DNA of 45,328 nt. Source: CAYXRK01 sp964467615. Its GTDB lineage: Bacteria > Hydrogenedentota > Hydrogenedentia > Hydrogenedentales > GCA-2746185. Shown piece by piece: positions 41,031 to 45,328 of this stretch. The translations under genes and the position numbers were made by a program. How positions within the stretch are numbered: the first letter of the stretch is position 1; the number at the start of each line of letters is the position of its first letter. The stretch is taken from the NCBI GenBank assembly GCA_964467615.1, contig CAYXRK010000014.1:1-45328 (forward strand), in the 5' to 3' direction. The notes under the pieces are model-generated. The model made no database searches, had not been told where the DNA came from, and worked only from the letters and a program-made list of their open reading frames with translations.

Positions 41031-41489
41031 ATGCCTCAATGGTTGTGGGCCATGCCAGAGATTCGCCTGGCAGTGTGGGGCGCGGGTTTCAACACCGTCT
41101 GGGAGTTCGCCCAATCCCCGCTCTACACCGATCATCACAATGGGCTTGCTTACGTTCTTTGGACTCGCCTGCACTGTACCGCGGGTGACGTTATGATCCT
41201 CGTGTTCAGCTTCTGGCTTGTTTGTATCTTGATGCGTAGCCGCAACTGGCTGAGAGACAAGAAACCCGTGGCTATTGGACTCTTCCTAGTTTTTGGCGTC
41301 GCCTACACCATTTTCAGCGAGTGGTTAAATGTGAACATTCGGAACACATGGGACTATGTCCCCGCCATGCCCACCGTCTTGGGGATCGGCTTTACCCCAG
41401 TGCTGCAATGGTTGACAATCCCACCGCTTGTGCTCTTTATCGTGGGCAGTGTCGAAACGATTCGATATCGAGCGCTCACACTTCCGTGA
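41031..41489 (+). CDS. uncharacterised membrane protein
   Basis: A 152-residue integral membrane protein with about four hydrophobic helices. It reads VWEFAQSPLYTDHHNGLAY, TAGDVMILVFSFWLVCIL, WLRDKKPVAIGLFLVFGVAYT and FTPVLQWLTIPPLVLFIVG. The His-rich loop TDHHNG could bind metal. The ATG at 41031 is preferred over a TTG at 41007; no strong ribosome site is visible. It neighbours the copper-like lipoprotein cluster, but divergently. The family is not named to me. Confidence 0.7.
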   Translation: MPQWLWAMPEIRLAVWGAGFNTVWEFAQSPLYTDHHNGLAYVLWTRLHCTAGDVMILVFSFWLVCILMRSRNWLRDKKPVAIGLFLVFGVAYTIFSEWLNVNIRNTWDYVPAMPTVLGIGFTPVLQWLTIPPLVLFIVGSVETIRYRALTLP

Positions 41490-41558
41490 ACCGGACATTA
41501 GCACAGTGGAGGATGGGCTGTGAGCGGCGATCCATCGGTTTCGTCGAAACCGGCGCTT

Positions 41559-42797
41559 CTAGTCGCCTCTTCCCGGACTAAACACTTCGACAATCGAAAC
41601 CGGTGTCGAGCGGACAACAAGATCGTACAACTCCTCAACCTCCGCGTTCATCAGCCGCGGACAACCCATCGAAGCATACTGCCCTATCGTCTCCGGGCGA
41701 ATGGTTCCGTGGATTCCCAGATCGTTCGGCAGGCCCTCCGCCTCGGGCACCAGCGGCATCCAACGCGAACCCAATTCGTTCTCCGGCGCGCCCGGCTGAA
41801 TCGGCGCGGACCCCGGCTTCCACCAGATCGGGTCCTTCTCCTTGTCTCCAATCTTGTATTGGCCCAACGTTGTCCGCCCTTCCTTACCCAGCCCGCACGT
41901 ATACACCTTGAACGTTCCTTCGCTGTCCAGCAGAAATAGGCGGCACGTGGAACGTTCAATGACGATGCGAAAATCCTTCGGCGTGTACTTCAGCATCTGG
42001 TTCAGACGCAAACGATTGGGATCAGTCATCCCGTTCGCCCGCATCAGCAGCCCCTGCGTCGTGTTAAGTTTAATCCCAATATTGGTGATCGAGTCCCCCG
42101 CCTGAGTCGTATAAAACTTGCTCTCCGGCGACTGGGCCGTGTCGAAAATCATCGCCACGTTCAGCCTGCCAAGTCCTTCGACCCCTTCTTCCCAATCCCG
42201 CCCGCCCCAAGCCGCTTCATTGGACGCCCGGCGATACAGGTCTCTAGCTTCGACGCGTTTGTTCTCGCGCTCCTCATTGCGCGCCAGACCAGATAGTGCG
42301 CCTGCCCGGATCTCCGGCGGCGCGTTCTCGGCAATGCGCGTGTAGATCGCCAACGCCTCTTCGACAGCGCCCTCTTTCTCGACGATCCGCGCGTACCCCA
42401 AAGAGGCAACCGGCTGTTCCGGTGCGTTGGCAAACTCGTCCATGACCCGGCGATACGTCTCTTTGGCGCCCGCGCCGTCCCCCTGCTTTTCGAGTAGTTC
42501 CCCCCGAAGCAGCAGCGCTTTCGCCGAACCCGCATCGCCGCTTTCAACTAGCGCCGTCAATACGCGTTGGGCCTCCTCCGGATTGTCCTGCGCCGCGAAG
42601 GATTCGGCGTCCGCGAGCGTCGGGGCCGGCGTCGCCTCGACCTCCCCACCGCCGCCGAACTGCTCCGAAAACCAACTCGAAAAACGAAGCACCCCCGCCA
42701 CCGCGCCCGCAACGATCACCAAAGCGAGAATGATCTTGGTCAGGCTAGGGCCTTCCTTGCGATGGTACATCTGCGTTCGAACACGTTTCTCAGTCAT
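41559..42797 (-). CDS. TPR-LysM-L,D-transpeptidase
   Basis: A 412-residue periplasmic enzyme anchored by one helix (about 20-42). A tetratricopeptide-like region (about 55-190) follows, then LysM (about 230-275, AGDSITNIGIKLNTTQGLLM) and the YkuD domain. The active site is GIHGTIRPETIGQYASMGC with His363 and Cys379, followed by PRLMN. It forms L,D peptide cross-links or attaches proteins to peptidoglycan. It is the last of three same-strand genes with the kinase and MoxR (67- and 69-base gaps), suggesting coordinated envelope control. Confidence 0.9.
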   Translation of the reverse strand: MTEKRVRTQMYHRKEGPSLTKIILALVIVAGAVAGVLRFSSWFSEQFGGGGEVEATPAPTLADAESFAAQDNPEEAQRVLTALVESGDAGSAKALLLRGELLEKQGDGAGAKETYRRVMDEFANAPEQPVASLGYARIVEKEGAVEEALAIYTRIAENAPPEIRAGALSGLARNEERENKRVEARDLYRRASNEAAWGGRDWEEGVEGLGRLNVAMIFDTAQSPESKFYTTQAGDSITNIGIKLNTTQGLLMRANGMTDPNRLRLNQMLKYTPKDFRIVIERSTCRLFLLDSEGTFKVYTCGLGKEGRTTLGQYKIGDKEKDPIWWKPGSAPIQPGAPENELGSRWMPLVPEAEGLPNDLGIHGTIRPETIGQYASMGCPRLMNAEVEELYDLVVRSTPVSIVEVFSPGRGD

Positions 42798-42864
42798 GGT
42801 TCCCCCCTAGGAACTTCTGCGAATACTACGGTTTTATCCCCCTGCCGTACCAGAAGTTGCGCGA

Positions 42865-43833
42865 TCAGATCCGAGAACCGCTCATCCTCGAAAGATCCAA
42901 AAGCATCTCCGTCACGGACTGATACCGCTTCTTCGGCTGCCGCCGCAGACTTTTCAACAATATCCGATCCAACTCGGGTGGTATGTCCGGATTAAACATC
43001 GACGGCGACTCGAACCGAAACTTGCTGCTGACGATTTGGCGCTGGATTTCCTTCGCGTCGCGGCCTGAACACGGATGCCTCCCCGCGAACAGTTCGTACA
43101 TCGTGATGCCGAACGAAAAAATGTCCGAACGCGTGTCCAATTTCGCCCGCTTGTTGACCAATTGTTCCGGGGGCATATAGGCGCGCGTACCGCCGCCCTC
43201 GCGCATCCATCGCGTCCGCCAGCTCGCGTTCGATTTCGACAACCCGAAATCGAAAATCTTCACGTGTTGGTGGTCGCGCGTCAACATGAAATTGCCGGGC
43301 TTGATGTCCCGATGCACTATCCCATTTTGGTGTAGGAAGTCGATTCCCGAACAAAGCCGCTCCATGACGTAAATCATGTCGCGCAACGGAAGATCGCGGT
43401 CCTTGATGTGCTTGCGCAAATCAAACCCGTCCACGTACTCCATGATGAGACAACGGCGAAGGTGCTCGGCGCTGTCCATCACCTCGATGATTTCTTTGTG
43501 GTAACGCACAATGGCGTCGTGCTTGAGCTGTGCCGCGATCAAAATTTCCCGCCCGAGGTGATCGCGTTTGCGGCGCTTCCGATCGAGATCGTAGCGGCGA
43601 TCCAATACTTTGATGGCGACGGTGCGGTCGCGCTCGCGATCGATCGCCTTATACACGGTCCCCATGCCGCCCGTGCCGATAGGCTTGATGATTTCGTAGC
43701 GATCGACGTGCGTAAGCTCGAGCTGGTTGTCGTCCGCCGTACCGGCGCCCAACTTCGTCTCGTCGACCCCTACGCCGTCGGTCTGCTTCCTACGTCGTAA
43801 ACCAAACATCGACAGTGACCATGATAGACGCAT
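42865..43833 (-). CDS. Hanks-type Ser/Thr protein kinase (soluble)
   Basis: A 322-residue kinase. Gly loop IGTGGMGTVYKA, Lys in VAIKVLD, HRDIKPGN catalytic loop, DFG in IFDFGLS, and MPPEQL as the APE equivalent. There is no transmembrane segment or extracellular sensor (no PASTA), so it is cytosolic. The start could also be the ATG at 43809 (MFGLRRRK). It lies between MoxR and the L,D-transpeptidase, so it may regulate envelope processes. Confidence 0.92.
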   Translation of the reverse strand: MRLSWSLSMFGLRRRKQTDGVGVDETKLGAGTADDNQLELTHVDRYEIIKPIGTGGMGTVYKAIDRERDRTVAIKVLDRRYDLDRKRRKRDHLGREILIAAQLKHDAIVRYHKEIIEVMDSAEHLRRCLIMEYVDGFDLRKHIKDRDLPLRDMIYVMERLCSGIDFLHQNGIVHRDIKPGNFMLTRDHQHVKIFDFGLSKSNASWRTRWMREGGGTRAYMPPEQLVNKRAKLDTRSDIFSFGITMYELFAGRHPCSGRDAKEIQRQIVSSKFRFESPSMFNPDIPPELDRILLKSLRRQPKKRYQSVTEMLLDLSRMSGSRI

Positions 43834-43902
43834 CGGGACACCCTGCTACTGCGCCCGAACCGCCCTCCCCCGAGAGGATTTTCCCGTGTAACCCAATACA
43901 TG

Positions 43903-44859
43903 CTACGACTTGAAATTCCCAGCGCCCGTCGGCACCGGGACCTCTTTAAGTATATCACGCAGCACGCTTTCCTGTGTAACCCGCCGAAGCCGGCTCTCCG
44001 GATTCAGGATCAGCCGGTGTTCCAGGACCGGTTGGGCCAACAGCTTGATATCGTCCGGTATCACGTAACCTCGCCCCTGCACCGCCGCGTACGCCTGCGA
44101 TGCACGGAACAGCGCCATCGAGGCCCGCGGACTCGCCCCCAACGCCAAGTGCGTCGAGTCCCGTGTCCGATGCACAATTCGCAGCAGATACTCCCGCACC
44201 TTCTCGTGTACGAACACTTCCCGCACCGTCGCCTGCATCCGCAAAATCGTCTCCGCGTCCGTCACCGCCTTCACCGAGTCGATTGGGTGCTGCAAACGCG
44301 TCTTCTCCAACAGGTCCGCCTCGTTCATGATGTTCGGATATCCCACCGATAGCTTGATCATGAACCGGTCCAACTGCGCCTCCGGCAACGGAAACGTCCC
44401 CTCATGCTCCACCGGGTTCTGCGTCGCAAACACGATGAACGGCTTCACCAATGTCCGCGTCACCCCGTCCACCGACACCTGCCCCTCCGCCATCGCCTCC
44501 AACAACGCCGACTGAGTCCGAGGCGTCGCCCGGTTAATTTCATCCGCCACAATAATCTGCGCGAAGATCGGCCCCGGCCTGAATTCAAACTCCTGCGTCT
44601 TCTGGTTGAAGATTGAAACGCCCGTCACATCCGTCGGCAGCAGATCCGGTGTGCATTGAATACGCGTGAACGAGCACCCGCTGGCGATAGCGAGCGTTCG
44701 CACCAGCATCGTCTTCGCGACCCCCGGCACGTCCTCCAATAACACGTGCCCCCCGCCAAGCATCGCCGATAACGCCATCTTGATGACCTCGGTCTTTCCG
44801 AGAATGACCTGCTCGACCGCGCCAACGACTTCTTTGATAACAGGACGGAATGTGCTCAT
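43903..44859 (-). CDS. MoxR-family AAA+ ATPase
   Basis: A 318-residue AAA+ chaperone-like ATPase. Walker A is EDVPGVAKTM, Walker B IIVADEINRATPRTQ, then sensor motif FATQNPVEHEGTFPLPEAQLDRF, all typical of MoxR. Ala replaces the usual second Gly in the P loop, which occurs in this family. It starts a run with the kinase and L,D-transpeptidase. MoxR proteins usually act with von Willebrand A-domain partners; none is in this window. Confidence 0.93.
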   Translation of the reverse strand: MSTFRPVIKEVVGAVEQVILGKTEVIKMALSAMLGGGHVLLEDVPGVAKTMLVRTLAIASGCSFTRIQCTPDLLPTDVTGVSIFNQKTQEFEFRPGPIFAQIIVADEINRATPRTQSALLEAMAEGQVSVDGVTRTLVKPFIVFATQNPVEHEGTFPLPEAQLDRFMIKLSVGYPNIMNEADLLEKTRLQHPIDSVKAVTDAETILRMQATVREVFVHEKVREYLLRIVHRTRDSTHLALGASPRASMALFRASQAYAAVQGRGYVIPDDIKLLAQPVLEHRLILNPESRLRRVTQESVLRDILKEVPVPTGAGNFKS

Positions 44860-45079
44860 AAGCAGAAATCAGAGATCGATCCCCTCTCTCCAAAACCAAG
44901 ACGAGCGATGATACCCGCGCCGCCGGAATCAGGCAACCGAAGGGGATCAGGCGAAGGGGAGGGCGAGGCTCCCGCCGAGCCGAGGACAATTCTCAGGCGC
45001 TATTGCGGAATTTCGGGGCCGGTGATAAGCTATTCAAAAGCATTTCAAGGGCGCTCCCAGGGCGTCCAAAGGAGGCAAA

Positions 45080-45328
45080 ATGAAGTACCCCCCGTTCCTC
45101 CTCACTTCTCTCATCTCGCTCGCGCCACTTTGTTCCTTCGCCGACTCCATCATCATCGCCGGGCAACGCTTCGACGAAGTCCTCGTCCGCGAAACGCCCC
45201 GCGCCTACTACGTGCAATTCCCACACACCGGCGAAGTGCGAGTCGCCCAGAAATCGGAAGTGCCGGCCAAAGACATTGCGCTCACCTCGGATGCGGCAGC
45301 GCGTGCGTCGCTCGTGGCAAAATGGGAA
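45080..45328 (+). CDS. secreted protein, N-terminal part
   Basis: Begins with AAAGGAGG before the ATG and a signal peptide (KYPPFLLTSLISLAPLCSFA). The mature part starts DSIIIAGQRFDEVLVRET and continues YYVQFPHTGEV. The frame is open to the window edge (83 codons seen). It is divergent from moxR, with 220 bases between the starts. I do not recognise the family; the beta-rich opening suggests a small surface or periplasmic domain. Confidence 0.7.
   Translation, partial: MKYPPFLLTSLISLAPLCSFADSIIIAGQRFDEVLVRETPRAYYVQFPHTGEVRVAQKSEVPAKDIALTSDAAARASLVAKWE

Noticed and set aside
40837..41196. 119-codon open frame starting upstream of the Met-rich peptide
   Set aside because: Its residues look random and it overlaps the membrane protein gene. 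The alternative frame from about 40910 gives a convincing hydrophobic, Met-rich segment instead.

Overview
The window is a high-GC chromosomal segment of a Gram-negative-type bacterium. The evidence for an outer membrane is a TolC-class outer-membrane factor, lipoproteins and a periplasmic L,D-transpeptidase. The gene mix is an M28-like membrane protein, PadR with a permease-prefix protein, many SRPBCC/VOC/DoxX genes, a soluble Hanks-type kinase next to MoxR, and composite palindromic intergenic repeats. This suggests a Planctomycetota or Hydrogenedentota-like lineage. That is an inference: no rRNA or other marker gene is present. One run of ten N (38781-38790) shows it is a draft scaffold. 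I saw no tRNA, rRNA, CRISPR array, transposase or integrase.

Layout. (1) 1-4426: end of nuoN, alanine dehydrogenase, an M28-fold membrane protein whose metal ligands look replaced, and a phosphomanno/phosphoglucomutase. (2) 4496-11252: a heavy-metal efflux operon made of a small secreted Cys protein and czcC, czcB and czcA; CzcA keeps the three acidic residues of the proton path. (3) 11314-25523: a PfkB kinase, then small stress and regulatory genes: a VOC protein, an SRPBCC protein with an ArsR-type regulator and a clear operator, PadR with a permease-prefix protein, a BNR-HicB-zinc ribbon-MoaD operon, DoxX and a MacB-type permease. It ends with a polyprenyl synthase divergent from a flippase-like/alkaline-phosphatase-superfamily fusion.

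(4) 25524-36720: an accessory region packed with toxin-antitoxin (TA) modules and their remains: XRE-like and BrnA-like orphans, MazF with its antitoxin, an antitoxin with frameshifted RelE, a nucleotidyltransferase (MNT) with a HEPN stub, DUF4258 with a YgiT-type protein, an intact MNT-HEPN pair, and MNT with a HepT stub. An A+T-richer, translationally coupled pair of exported/membrane genes of unknown function (26318-28080) sits inside it with its own sigma70-like promoter. Two TA cassettes are flanked by direct duplications of the end of a neighbouring ordinary gene: the 3' end of an MFS gene and the 5' end of a maoC gene. The region is threaded through an acyl-CoA gene set (acyl-CoA dehydrogenase, CitE-like lyase, MaoC hydratase).

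(5) 37818-45328: a class C beta-lactamase-family serine hydrolase crossed by the scaffold gap; a probable metal-related cluster (secreted protein, cupredoxin lipoprotein, Cys-rich secreted protein, broken Met-rich peptide, membrane protein); an envelope group (MoxR ATPase, Ser/Thr kinase, TPR-LysM-L,D-transpeptidase); and the start of a secreted protein.

The observations most worth following are the gene-end-duplicating TA cassettes, the repeated pattern of retained antitoxin with broken toxin, the coupled exported/membrane gene pair, the metal-site-less M28 protein, and the BNR-HicB-zinc ribbon-MoaD operon.
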